46,433 bases of DNA, from assembly GCA_964510375.1 (NCBI GenBank), contig CAZEBR010000010.1, positions 1 to 46,433 of the forward strand. Reading direction: 5' to 3'. The position numbers were made by a program, and so were the translations under genes. This stretch comes from CAYLJV01 sp964510375. Lineage in GTDB: Archaea > Hadarchaeota > Hadarchaeia > Hadarchaeales > JAGGTB01. Below the pieces are notes generated by a model, which was given only the letters and a program-made list of their open reading frames with translations, did no database searches and was not told the DNA's origin. Position 1 is the stretch's first letter. Each line of letters opens with the position of its first letter. Below, one piece after another: positions 15,468 to 24,535 of this stretch.

Positions 15468-17060
15468 ATGCATTCAAAAAAATCTTTCAAAGATTCTAAT
15501 AGGATAATCTCTAAGAATCCAGTCACGTTAGAAGTTAACGCCGAGATAAAAGAAGACTCACCTTCAGAGGTTCAGAGAGTAGTTAAAAAGGCGAAATCCG
15601 CACAGAAAGAGTGGCAGAATAGGTCTTTGGAGGAAAGGTTGACTGTCCTTAACAATTTCCGTGACTTAGTTTTGGAGAGAAGGGATAAGATAGCTAACGT
15701 TATTTCTTCCGAGACGGGAAAGCCAAAGAACGAATCGATCATGCTTGAGATCTCTCCCGTGCTCGACGCGGTGAAATACTTGAACGAGTGTGGACGAGAA
15801 ATACTGGAAAGCGATATTCCGCTCGGTCCCCCGAACGCGGCGGGCCGGAAAAGCAAGGTGTTCTTGGAACCGGTGGGCGTTGTCGGCTTGATTACCCCTT
15901 GGAACTACCCGTTTGGGATTCCGGGTTCGGAAGCTGTTTTCGTTCTTTTTTCGGGCAACAGTTTAGTGATGAAGCCCGCCGAGCAGACGACCCTGACGGG
16001 TTTTAAGATTGAGGAATTCTTGAAGAAATCTGGCCTGCCCGATGACGTTTTCCAAACAGTGGTCGGGAGTGGAGAGGTTACGGGAAATGCCCTAGTGAAC
16101 TCCGATGTCGATCACGTTAGTTTCACTGGAAGTACCCAAGTCGGTCGATCCATAGAAAGGACGTGTGTCTCCCAGGGAAAAACTACGCATCTCGAACTGG
16201 GCGGGTCCGATCCGGCGATTGTCCTTGAGGATGCAGACCTTGATTTCGCCGCCGATGGGATAGTCTGGTCGAGGTTTTCAAATGCCGGGCAGACTTGCGC
16301 CGCAGTCAAGCGCGTCTATGCCCTCGATTCCATCGAACCGGAGCTAAGGGAGAGGATTATTGAAAAAGTTGAAAACCTGCGCGTCGGATACGGGGAGGAC
16401 TCCGAGTTTGACATGGGACCACTCATAGATGAAAGAACGCTCGAAAAAATAAAATCTCAAGTCGAGGAGTCCGTGGAGATGGGAGCCGAGATAGTTACCG
16501 GAGGTCGAGAGATCGAGGACCCACCCGGTTTCTTCTACGAACCCACCGTCCTGACAAACGTTACCCACGACATGCCCGTGATAAATCAGGAAACTTTCGG
16601 TCCCGTGCTCCCGATTATTTCCGTCGAGGATGAGGAAGAGGCCGTCCGGAAGGCAAACGATACCGATTATGGACTGACCGCTAGCGTATGGACCGGGGAC
16701 ACGGGCCGTGGTGAGTCCCTGTCCGAGAGGATCGAGGCTGGAACTATCACTATTAATGACCATCTCTATACCTACGGACTGACCGCTACCCCTTGGGGCG
16801 GGGTCAAGGAAAGCGGGAAGGGACGGTCTCATGGCAGGTGGGGAATCGAAGATGTGACTAGCCCCAAACATGTACACATTTCCGAGGTCAAGAAAATACC
16901 TGGTTACGGTCGAGTGAAAGATCCGTGGTGGTTTCCATATAACGAAAGTATCGGGGAGCTCATGGGGGAAGCTCTAGAGCTTCTCTACGGCCGAGAAACT
17001 AAAAATAAACCCAAAAAAGTTCTAAATATGATATATGATTTCGTTAAAAGTGAAGATTAA
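15468..17060 (+). CDS. NAD(P)-dependent aldehyde dehydrogenase
   Basis: A 530-residue enzyme of the ALDH superfamily that oxidises an aldehyde to the acid. GLITPWNYPFGIPG holds the cofactor loop, KPAEQTTLTG the NAD-binding Lys, SFTGSTQVGR the glycine loop, LELGGSDP the general base Glu243 and NAGQTCAAVKRVY the nucleophile Cys277. QETFGPVLPI and ITINDHLYTYGLTATPWGGVKESGKGRSHG complete the set, so all catalytic residues are present. The closest known class by motif is the succinate-semialdehyde / broad-range group; the substrate is not readable. A tail of about 40 residues follows the usual end. It stands alone; its AT-rich N-terminal codons contrast with the GC-richer core. Confidence 0.93.
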   Translation: MHSKKSFKDSNRIISKNPVTLEVNAEIKEDSPSEVQRVVKKAKSAQKEWQNRSLEERLTVLNNFRDLVLERRDKIANVISSETGKPKNESIMLEISPVLDAVKYLNECGREILESDIPLGPPNAAGRKSKVFLEPVGVVGLITPWNYPFGIPGSEAVFVLFSGNSLVMKPAEQTTLTGFKIEEFLKKSGLPDDVFQTVVGSGEVTGNALVNSDVDHVSFTGSTQVGRSIERTCVSQGKTTHLELGGSDPAIVLEDADLDFAADGIVWSRFSNAGQTCAAVKRVYALDSIEPELRERIIEKVENLRVGYGEDSEFDMGPLIDERTLEKIKSQVEESVEMGAEIVTGGREIEDPPGFFYEPTVLTNVTHDMPVINQETFGPVLPIISVEDEEEAVRKANDTDYGLTASVWTGDTGRGESLSERIEAGTITINDHLYTYGLTATPWGGVKESGKGRSHGRWGIEDVTSPKHVHISEVKKIPGYGRVKDPWWFPYNESIGELMGEALELLYGRETKNKPKKVLNMIYDFVKSED

Positions 17061-17371
17061 CTATAAGAATTCCTTTTTCCAAGCGCTTGGTTAATTGCTG
17101 ATTATCTTGGAATCGGTATACAGTCTTCTATTGAGTAAGTATTGGGCGTGCATTGATAATAGCCCCTCTCAATAATCTTTCTGGGACTTTATAGACTACA
17201 GAGCCTTAATGGGTCTACACTTGCGGTCTTATTTTATTTTTACTTTATATCTTTCTTATCCGGAAAAATTTAGTGTTTTTTGGTAGTTATCTTCTAAAAT
17301 ATGTTCTGTCCAAGTTCATAAAGAGTTAAAAATTAGTACTCTTCTTGATAAAAGTAGGATGTGAATTGACT
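17061..17371 (+). other. Intergenic region with a perfect palindrome
   Basis: No gene is visible in this spacer. A perfect 12-base palindrome, CCAAGCGCTTGG, lies at 17079-17090, 18 bases after the aldehyde dehydrogenase stop; it could be a protein-binding site or a terminator stem. The rest is AT-rich, with a likely promoter near 17325-17340 for the small membrane protein. Confidence 0.45.
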
Positions 17372-17569
17372 ATGGCAGAAGTAGATCAAAAGGTCAACAT
17401 GGCTCCGAGTTTAGGACTCGTTTTCGGGGTGGCAGCGGGACTTTTAGTTTCTCTATTGACCGACTTTTCGATTCATATAACGACTGCCGTCGGAGGCATA
17501 GCTGGTCTCGTGGTTGGATCTATGATATACACTAAATATTTCGAACGAACAAAACAGGCTCAAGAATAA
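17372..17569 (+). CDS. Small two-helix membrane protein
   Basis: A 65-residue protein with two membrane helices (about residues 14-31 and 35-55, with VGGIAGLVVGSMIY in the second) and charged ends. I do not recognise a family. An upstream TTG at 17345 is in frame, but the ATG at 17372 has AGGATGTG about eight bases before it and gives a normal hydrophilic start (MAEVDQK). Small glycine-rich proteins like this are common in archaeal membranes and mostly of unknown role. Confidence 0.6.
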   Translation: MAEVDQKVNMAPSLGLVFGVAAGLLVSLLTDFSIHITTAVGGIAGLVVGSMIYTKYFERTKQAQE

Positions 17570-17650
17570 CCTCGTTATGCTTTGAAATCTCCCAAGTTTC
17601 AATTTCTTAAAAAAGTAAATAAGGGTAAATGAGAGAGGAGTAGGAATATT

Positions 17651-17941
17651 CTAAAGGTTTCCTATACTCTCGATTAAATCGTCCACTTCCATGGCCTGGA
17701 GCGTTTCGAGTTTCACCGATCCTCTGGACCCGATTGACACCGATATTTGTGACATAGTCTTGACGTCGGGCACCTCCAGTATAGTAACGAAATCATACTG
17801 GCCGAATACTGCGTACTGTCCCTTTACTTCCGCCCCCATTTCTTCCATCTCCTCGTTAACTTCCTTGATTCTATCTTTGTTTCCCTTGAGAGTCTTTCTT
17901 CCCTGATCGGTCAATTTTGAAAGTACGACATAGGTAACCAA
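17651..17941 (-). CDS. GYD-domain protein
   Basis: A 96-residue protein of the GYD family (named for a Gly-Tyr-Asp motif; here it reads GQYDFVTILEVPD). The rest fits as well: YVVLSKLTDQGRKTLKGNKDRIKEVNEEMEEMG, YAVFGQYDF, ISVSIGSRGSVKLETLQAM. The fold resembles a ferredoxin-like dimer; function is unknown. It starts at a TTG at 17941 with a strong GGAGGTG five bases upstream, which settles the start although it is not ATG. Confidence 0.87.
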   Translation of the reverse strand: MVTYVVLSKLTDQGRKTLKGNKDRIKEVNEEMEEMGAEVKGQYAVFGQYDFVTILEVPDVKTMSQISVSIGSRGSVKLETLQAMEVDDLIESIGNL

Positions 17942-18046
17942 TATTTCACCTCCCGAGTTACTATTAGCTACGTTAATGGAAAAATTTTATCCCCCTATTT
18001 GATAAAGGGGATTTCGTTGGTACGTGGAAACGAAGATTGAACTTAT

Positions 18047-18070
18047 GGATAATAACTCTTCGTATTATCA
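18047..18070 (+). repeat. Short hairpin element, copy 1 (related copy at 43350-43372)
   Basis: GATAATA and TATTATC form a perfect 7-base stem around an eight-base loop (ACTCTTCG), in the spacer between the GYD and aldo/keto reductase genes. A near-copy, with GGATAATAACT and GTATTA at the same places, is found 25 kb away at 43350-43372. Confidence 0.4.
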
Positions 18071-18194
18071 CTTAGAGATACTTAACACTCGGTCGATGGT
18101 CCTTCGTGTGTCGAATTTTTATTAGAGAGTTGATCAGAACATAAAAAGGAAGCATTCTAACCTTTTCAAAAATTTTTGGAACGGGGGTGAAAAA

Positions 18195-19028
18195 TTGAAT
18201 AATATACCGACCATGACCTTAAAGACCGGAGATGAGATGCCGAAAGTTGGTCTAGGGACTTGGGATTTGAGCGTGGACGAGGCCCGTTCTTCCGTCGAAA
18301 TCGCTTTGGATCTGGGATACAACCATATAGATACTGCCGAGGGGTATCAAAACGAATCGGGAGTGGGGGATGCGATTCAAGGTCACGACCGATCCGACCT
18401 GTTCATTACCTCCAAGGTTCTTCCGTCCAACCTCCATTACGACGACGTGATCGAGTCCTGTGAGGCTTCATTGGAGAAGTTGGGCACCGATTACTTGGAT
18501 TTATACCTCGTTCACTGGCCCAACGAGGCAATATCCGTTAGGGAGACCATGCATGCGATGAGAAGGCTTCTAGAGGATGGCAAGGTGAGAAACGTGGGTG
18601 TAAGCAACTTCAATAAGTACCAGCTCATGGTGACACTCCGGGTTTCTGAAGCGCCCGTAACCGTCAACCAGGTGGAGTTCCACCCGTGGCTGTATCAAAA
18701 GGATCTCCTCGACTACTGTGAGGAGAACGATATCGTCGTCACCGCTGCCGCTCCGCTATCGAGGGCCAAGGTACTTGAAGATGAGGTTATTCAGGAACTG
18801 GCCGAGAAGTACGGGAAGACACCGGCTCAGGTGGTGATCAAGTGGGAGAATCAGAAAGGTGTAATCAGTATCCCGAAGTCCACTTCTAGGAAACACATCG
18901 AGGAGAACTTTCAGGTGTTCGATTGGGAGCTTGACAGCGAGGACGTAAAGAAAATCGACAATATCGATAAATACGAGAGGTGCTACATGATAGATTTCGA
19001 AGACGAGGTTTACGGTATCCCTTCTTGA
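18195..19028 (+). CDS. Aldo/keto reductase
   Basis: A 277-residue NADPH-dependent reductase of the AKR family. The N-terminus (MPKVGLGTWDL), the catalytic tetrad region HIDTAEGYQNE (Asp and Tyr), SKVLPSNLHYDDV (Lys) and LYLVHWPNE (His) are all present. NVGVSNFNKYQL, VNQVEFHPWL and ISIPKSTSRKHIEENFQVFDW, which binds the cofactor phosphate, follow in order. It reduces aldehydes or ketones in the cytoplasm; the substrate is open. The start is TTG 18195, with GGGGGTGA four bases upstream. An internal ATG at 18213 is less well placed. It converges with rad50. Confidence 0.92.
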   Translation: MNNIPTMTLKTGDEMPKVGLGTWDLSVDEARSSVEIALDLGYNHIDTAEGYQNESGVGDAIQGHDRSDLFITSKVLPSNLHYDDVIESCEASLEKLGTDYLDLYLVHWPNEAISVRETMHAMRRLLEDGKVRNVGVSNFNKYQLMVTLRVSEAPVTVNQVEFHPWLYQKDLLDYCEENDIVVTAAAPLSRAKVLEDEVIQELAEKYGKTPAQVVIKWENQKGVISIPKSTSRKHIEENFQVFDWELDSEDVKKIDNIDKYERCYMIDFEDEVYGIPS

Positions 19029-19046
19029 TCTGCCATTTACAGGAAG

Positions 19047-21719
19047 TCAGCTTTCGATCCGGGAGACTCCGCCCTCTTTGTAGACGTTGATAACGTTGTC
19101 CACGTAGCTCTCCAGTTTGGGCTCGTGTGACACTACGATTGTCTGTCTTATGGAAAGCTCGTTCAGTATGTCTCTAATCTTGTCGAGCTGGCGGGAACTG
19201 AAACCGTCGGTGGGTTCGTCGAGGATGAGAAGGTCCTTGGTCTTTATATTCTCCACTTGCGAGTTGATGACCTCGTTGAGCGCCAGACGGTAGGCCAAGG
19301 CCACGGAGCTCTTTTCCCCTCCGGAGAGGTTCTCGTATTCTGCTTGGTATCCCTCCTGTTCGATCACGGGGGCGAATCGGTCGTTGACCCTCACGACGAG
19401 ACCCTTCTCTTCCACGAGTTTCTGGAACCATTCCCCGAACAGTTGATTGAACCTCTTCTGGAGGTTACCCATGTAGTGCTTTTCCATCGTTTCCATCAGA
19501 TTCGAGAGGTAGTTGTTGAGCCACTCCCTGTACGAAATTATCTTGTTTCGGTTTTCCCTTGCCTCTTCCTTTTCTTTTATCTCCTCTTGGAGCTCGCCTA
19601 TCCGTTCTTTGAGGCTTTCCTTTTTGCTTTCTTCTGAAGATATCGCTTTCTCGATGTCCGTGAGGTTGTCTCTAAGGTCATCTATACTTTCATCGAGATC
19701 TTCTTTCTTCTCCTTAACCTCGTCGAAATCCTCGATTTCTTTTTCCAATTCGTCTTTTTTCTCTTTCAGATTTTGAAGTCGCTCTTCGATTTCCCCCAAT
19801 TTCTTTGAATTTTTTTCGATCTCCTCTTCCAGATTCTCCCTTTTCTCCTGCTTTCGTTTGTACTCCTTTAGATCGTCCAAGGCCTGATTGTATTCTTCCT
19901 CCGAGTCTTCGATTTCCCCTCTCACGTTCTTTATTAAATCTCGCGTTTCCGATTCCAGCTCTTTTGATTTCATCTGAGCGAGGTTCTCTACCGGTTTCTC
20001 AAAATCGTAATCAAATGACAAGACGGATTCTATCAGTTTTTCGATGTACTGGCGATACTTCTCTTGGTTTTCCTTTTCTTCTTCTCTGCTTTTTTTCAAT
20101 TCTTCGATTTTAGTTTCGTGTTCTTTCAATTCCTCTTTTCTTTCCTCAAAATTATCCAGCTTTTCGATTTTATCATCGATATTTTCTATCTTTTCTTCGA
20201 TTTCTTCGATTTCGCTGTCTCTTTTCTCCTCAATTTCATCGTTTATTTTTTCTATTTCGCTTTCCAATTCCTCGACCTTATTCTCTAGCGATTGTTTTTC
20301 GTTTTCGAGCTTTTCTAACCTCTCGCGCCGGCTTTCCAGTTCCTTTTTTCTGTGCTTCTCGTCGAGTTCCTTTCCACAGGTGGGGCACTCTGCTCCAGCT
20401 TCTACCTCCTCGAGGTCTTCTATACGAGTTTTGAGCTGTTCTAAAAGAGTCTCTGTTTTGTTTATTTCCTTGCCAGCCGATTTCTTCTTATCTTTCTTTT
20501 CCTCCTTATCTTCGACGAGTTCTTTTATCTTATCGCTTATTTTTTCGATATTTTCAGTCTTCAAGTATTCCTGACGTTTCTCTTTCAGATCTTCGAGTTC
20601 GGATTCCAACTCTTCCTTGGTTTTCTCGAGGGGTCTTTCCATCTCCCCATACTCTTCAATCTTTTCCTCTACGCTTTCTATTTCCTCTTCGAGGGCTTCG
20701 ATTTTATCCTCAGATCCTTTCAGCTTTTCTATTTTCCTCAGGCATTCGTTTTCTTTCTCCCTGAGATTTTCCCTGTCATTCTTTGTTTCCTCGATTCTTT
20801 TCTTCAGGTCTTCCTCGGACTTTTCCGTCGGCTTCTCCAGTTTCTCTATTTCCTTTATCTCTTCCCTTTTCTCCTCGATTTCCTTTTCTAACTCGTCCCT
20901 TCTCTCTTCCTTATTTTCCTCCTCCGTCTCTAGCTTCTCAATTTCCGCCTTTTTTTCTTTGTATTCTTCCAAGGTCTCCTCGACTTCGTCTCTCTCCTCT
21001 TCGAGGTCTTCCAAGCTATCCTTTGTATTCTTTCTGTCCTCCTCCAAGGACGAGAGCTTTGACGATAGCTCCTCGAGGTCGCCCTCGAGTTCGCTCTTCT
21101 TTTCCTTTTTCTCTTCTAGGCCCTCGTAAACCCCTTCGAGTTGCTTTTTCCTGTCCCTGAGCTTGTCGTCGACGCTGTGGATATTTTCCCGGATGCGCTT
21201 GTAGCGGTCTATCCCAAAGATTTTCCTTAGGGTGTCCAAGCGATCGTCCTCGTCGCTGAACAGTATCTGCTTCATCTGTTCCTGTGGCGTGTACACCGTG
21301 TACCGGTATATCAGGGATTTTTGCTTGGTCACCATCTCCTGCGGGTATCCGAGGATTTCCAGCACGGTCGCTTTTAGCTTTCTTGGTGACTGCTCCCGCT
21401 TGTGACCTCCTTCGATTATGTATCCGTTTTCCTGCGAGACGCCCCTGCTTGTTCGGGAGAGGGACCTCATTATCTCGTAGTCCTCGCCGTCGACGGAAAA
21501 CCTCATAGTCACGCTGCCCTCGTCCTCCCCCCTTCTGAGCAGTGATTCCCCGCTCAACTGACCTCTCCTGATTCCGAAAAGGGCGAATTCGATGGCCAAG
21601 AGGAGACTGGATTTTCCGTGGCCGATGTCCCCCGAAAGGAGAATTGTTCCCTCGGGTAATCTGGCGCTCTCGTCGGTGTAACTTCTGATGTTGTGGAGTT
21701 CGAGAGATTTTATTTTCAT
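19047..21719 (-). CDS. rad50: DNA repair ATPase Rad50
   Basis: An 890-residue SMC-like ATPase that works with Mre11 in sensing and processing DNA double-strand breaks. Walker A is GDIGHGKSS near residue 31-39. A very long Glu/Lys-rich coiled coil follows, interrupted by the zinc hook CPTC (Cys445 and Cys448), through which two molecules join. The second coil leads to the signature LSGGEKSSVALAYRLAL and Walker B LLILDEPTDGFS with the D-loop, ending in VVSHEPKLESYVDNVINV. Length is typical for archaea. Its ATG overlaps the mre11 stop by four bases (ATGA), showing translational coupling. It is the last gene of the nurA-herA-mre11-rad50 operon. Confidence 0.96.
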   Translation of the reverse strand: MKIKSLELHNIRSYTDESARLPEGTILLSGDIGHGKSSLLLAIEFALFGIRRGQLSGESLLRRGEDEGSVTMRFSVDGEDYEIMRSLSRTSRGVSQENGYIIEGGHKREQSPRKLKATVLEILGYPQEMVTKQKSLIYRYTVYTPQEQMKQILFSDEDDRLDTLRKIFGIDRYKRIRENIHSVDDKLRDRKKQLEGVYEGLEEKKEKKSELEGDLEELSSKLSSLEEDRKNTKDSLEDLEEERDEVEETLEEYKEKKAEIEKLETEEENKEERRDELEKEIEEKREEIKEIEKLEKPTEKSEEDLKKRIEETKNDRENLREKENECLRKIEKLKGSEDKIEALEEEIESVEEKIEEYGEMERPLEKTKEELESELEDLKEKRQEYLKTENIEKISDKIKELVEDKEEKKDKKKSAGKEINKTETLLEQLKTRIEDLEEVEAGAECPTCGKELDEKHRKKELESRRERLEKLENEKQSLENKVEELESEIEKINDEIEEKRDSEIEEIEEKIENIDDKIEKLDNFEERKEELKEHETKIEELKKSREEEKENQEKYRQYIEKLIESVLSFDYDFEKPVENLAQMKSKELESETRDLIKNVRGEIEDSEEEYNQALDDLKEYKRKQEKRENLEEEIEKNSKKLGEIEERLQNLKEKKDELEKEIEDFDEVKEKKEDLDESIDDLRDNLTDIEKAISSEESKKESLKERIGELQEEIKEKEEARENRNKIISYREWLNNYLSNLMETMEKHYMGNLQKRFNQLFGEWFQKLVEEKGLVVRVNDRFAPVIEQEGYQAEYENLSGGEKSSVALAYRLALNEVINSQVENIKTKDLLILDEPTDGFSSRQLDKIRDILNELSIRQTIVVSHEPKLESYVDNVINVYKEGGVSRIES

Positions 21720-22969
21720 TCCTCTTCCTCCTCCAGCAGCGGGCCGATTTGTAGGGATTCCACCGCGTCCTCGCGGACTCGCTTCCTGTAGTTCTTCTTT
21801 GTCTCGTCCTCCATCTGCTCCTGATCTAGGGCATCCATCAGATCGAGCGTTAGGTCCTCCCGTTCTTCGACCGAGAGGTCCAGTAGCTCGTGATTTCCGG
21901 CGTGTTCGTTAACCAGTCGTTCTTCCAGATCGGTTCTGGAGGAGGACTCTACCTTTACCTCCTCGTAAGCACTGGTCGAGAGCTTGTTGGCATTTCTCTT
22001 TACGACTTTGGCACCTTCGGACCTGAACTTCGCGGAGAGCGAATTGAAGTTTATATCGGAAATCTGCCCGCTCTTCATGGTTCCCTCCACCCTGTAAAGT
22101 AGGATTTTGTCCTCCAGGTTCTCGTCCAGTACCTTCTCTTCTATGCTCCTCTCGACTTCCTCGGGGGTTTTATCCTCTGCGTCTATGCTTACGGACACCA
22201 CTTCTGCGAGTTCCAGCTTCCTTCTCTCGACTTCCATTTTGCCGTTCTCCCGATTCACCATGTAGAATCCGCCGTTTCCGAACATCTCCAGCTCTCGAAA
22301 ATCGTGAGGAAAGGTAAATCCGGGAAACGCTATCGTTCCGTAGCCCTCTTCCTCGAAAACGTCGGGTTTATGAACGTGACCGCCGGCGTAGTAATCAAAA
22401 TTTTTGGGAAACAGAGAAAGTGGAATGCTCTTCATATGCTGGAAAATCTGGGGCCTGTACTCCGAAATGGCCGAGTGAAACACGAATATTTTGAACCCAT
22501 CCTCCCTCTCCAGGAACTCCCGATCGAGGTTATTATAGTAGGACTCCTCGAGAGCTCTCTGTCTCCCGATAACTCCCGTGATCTTTGCCCCGGTCCCCTC
22601 GTCGACAGTGAACTTTAGCCGGAGCTTATCGGAATCGGATTGTCCCCTTTTGGCGACTCTCGTGAGTAAACCTGCCGATTCCAGCACCCTGAGCATGGTC
22701 TTGTCGGTGGGACTAAAATCGTGAGAACCTTCTATTGCGTAGAAGTTGATTCCCCTTTCTTCGAGTTCTCGGAGCTTGTCCACGGCCCTCTCCAGAGTCT
22801 CTATCGGTGGCCGGCTCGTGTCGAAAAGATCGCCGGAGCAAATTACGAAATCGACGCCTTCCTCGATGGATTCGTCTATCGACTTTTCGAAGCTCTTCAT
22901 TCCGAGTTCGTCGAGTTCCGGATTTCTCCACCCGCCTAAGTGGCAGTCAGAAATGTGAGAGAACTTCAA
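21716..22969 (-). CDS. mre11: DNA double-strand-break nuclease Mre11
   Basis: A 417-residue metallophosphoesterase, the nuclease partner of Rad50. Phosphoesterase motifs in order: SDCHLG, GDLFD, GSHD, HSAISEY and GGHVHKP, which bind two metal ions. The usual GNHD motif reads GSHD. The C-terminal third is charged and should contain the Rad50-binding region. No ATG is in place. The frame could start at TTG 22978, but TTG 22969 gives the normal beginning (M)KFSHISDCHLG and lies ten bases after an AGGG ribosome site, so I chose it. The herA stop is 12 bases upstream; the end overlaps rad50. Confidence 0.94.
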   Translation of the reverse strand: MKFSHISDCHLGGWRNPELDELGMKSFEKSIDESIEEGVDFVICSGDLFDTSRPPIETLERAVDKLRELEERGINFYAIEGSHDFSPTDKTMLRVLESAGLLTRVAKRGQSDSDKLRLKFTVDEGTGAKITGVIGRQRALEESYYNNLDREFLEREDGFKIFVFHSAISEYRPQIFQHMKSIPLSLFPKNFDYYAGGHVHKPDVFEEEGYGTIAFPGFTFPHDFRELEMFGNGGFYMVNRENGKMEVERRKLELAEVVSVSIDAEDKTPEEVERSIEEKVLDENLEDKILLYRVEGTMKSGQISDINFNSLSAKFRSEGAKVVKRNANKLSTSAYEEVKVESSSRTDLEERLVNEHAGNHELLDLSVEEREDLTLDLMDALDQEQMEDETKKNYRKRVREDAVESLQIGPLLEEEEE

Positions 22970-22981
22970 GCATATCAAACC

Positions 22982-24535
22982 CTAGCTTTCCATGCCCGGA
23001 TAGTCCATCTCTACGTCTTCGCCGGAGTCATCTTTTTCTTCCACCATCTCGTCGAAGAGGGGTATGGACAGCGGTATCGCGAACTTAGTGAACGGGGAAG
23101 TAACGATGGCCTCGCCGATGTCGAGGCTGGCTATGGTCCGGCTGTCCTTCGAGAGGTCCTGCGAGGCGCTGCCTATTACGGCGCTCCGCTCGGATTCCAT
23201 CTCTATCCCGAGGATTATCTTAGTGTTCATGTTGGCCAGAATCTCTTTTGGTATGACGCTGGGAAGCTGAGTGACGGCTATCAAGCCGGTCTTGAACTTT
23301 CTTCCTTCGCGGGCAATCGTGTCGAAGATGTTGTCCGATCTGAGGATGGTCTGTTCTCCTATTACCCTGGGAGCCTCTTCGATCACCATTGAAACGACGG
23401 GTCTGCCGTCCAGTTCGTTCCTCCTCTTGTACCTCTTGTACCTGTCAAAAATCCTCTCGGCCAGTATGACGCTGACTAGTAGCTCTCCCTTGTCCGTCAG
23501 CGAGGAGGTGTCGACGACAACGGTCTCCCCGTCTTCGATCTGATCCGATATGTCCTCTATGGTGTTCTCGCCCCCGTCCGTGCAGAATATGCCTTCCGAG
23601 TATATCTCTCCTTCCGAGTCCTCGATGTCCAAGAAGATTCTGAATTTTCTTTTGAGAACTATGAAGGTTCTCAAACCGACTCCGTCGGGCAAATCCTCCT
23701 CGTTCTCGGGTGTCGTCATCATCTCCTCGATCCAGTCATCGCGATATTCTCGATAAAACGTATATATGGCGTCGCTCTGAGCGTCCGAGAGCGACATCAC
23801 GTCGCTCAAATGTCGTGGTTTGATCTGATTCAAGTTTATTTTGAGGGTTCTTTCACCGACTGGAGGTTGATGTGGAGTGTAGAAATGTAGATTTTCGCCG
23901 CTCTTCGGGTGGTCTGAAAGTCCCGGGTTTGATTCCCTTCCGTAATACTCGTCGTGAGGGTCGAATACGAGGTGACCGCAGTATTTTTCCTCGAGCGTGT
24001 TGTATAGGAGCACCTTCACGAGGTTCGATTTACCCTTTCCGGTCGACGCGGGAATCAGCACGTGGTGGCTGATTACGTCCTCGCCGGGAAGCTCGACGTT
24101 CACGTCGAGTTCCTTCGATCCAGACCTGATTTTACCGAGCTCTAGCGGATCGGAAGGTGACTTGATGAAGTCCAAATCGTCGTCTTGAATACGCCTGATG
24201 CTTGAGAAGAACTCGGGCATCCGCTTCGGGCTTTTGGCCTCCCCATTCTTCACGGTAACCAGATTCTTTAGATTCGCAACGACGTAGTTATTGAGTTCCG
24301 GTTCCATGAACTCGAGGTTCTCCCCGTGGCCCTCCAGTTTCATGCCGGCCACTAGGTTTCGGACCTGATCGGAGAGTTGCGATCCGTAGGCCAAATCGAA
24401 TGCCTGCAGTATCTCGTGACCCTCCTCCGTCTCCACCACCAAAAGATCTCCAAGCTCTATCTCCTCGTCCTGCTTCTGCCTGACCGTTATCTCGCCGAAA
24501 TTTCCCGTTATTACTCTTCCTACAACTTCCATCAT
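22982..24535 (-). CDS. herA: DNA translocase/helicase HerA
   Basis: A 517-residue hexameric ATPase of the FtsK-HerA class that drives DNA-end resection with the NurA nuclease. The N-terminal HAS-barrel domain spans about residues 1-90 (VGRVITGNFGEITVRQ). Walker A is ASTGKGKSN near residue 170, followed by HLVFDPHDEYYGRE. Walker B is SMVIEEAPRVI, with the downstream TGLIAVTQLPSVIPKEILANMNTKIILG as sensor and arginine region. Its ATG overlaps the nurA stop by four bases; two ATGs lie back to back at the start. A separate HerA-NurA pair acting with Mre11-Rad50 is standard in archaea. Confidence 0.95.
   Translation of the reverse strand: MMEVVGRVITGNFGEITVRQKQDEEIELGDLLVVETEEGHEILQAFDLAYGSQLSDQVRNLVAGMKLEGHGENLEFMEPELNNYVVANLKNLVTVKNGEAKSPKRMPEFFSSIRRIQDDDLDFIKSPSDPLELGKIRSGSKELDVNVELPGEDVISHHVLIPASTGKGKSNLVKVLLYNTLEEKYCGHLVFDPHDEYYGRESNPGLSDHPKSGENLHFYTPHQPPVGERTLKINLNQIKPRHLSDVMSLSDAQSDAIYTFYREYRDDWIEEMMTTPENEEDLPDGVGLRTFIVLKRKFRIFLDIEDSEGEIYSEGIFCTDGGENTIEDISDQIEDGETVVVDTSSLTDKGELLVSVILAERIFDRYKRYKRRNELDGRPVVSMVIEEAPRVIGEQTILRSDNIFDTIAREGRKFKTGLIAVTQLPSVIPKEILANMNTKIILGIEMESERSAVIGSASQDLSKDSRTIASLDIGEAIVTSPFTKFAIPLSIPLFDEMVEEKDDSGEDVEMDYPGMES

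Noticed and set aside
21716..22969. GSHD instead of GNHD in Mre11 as a sign of lost activity
   Set aside because: I recall this variant in other archaeal Mre11 proteins, and all other metal ligands are present.
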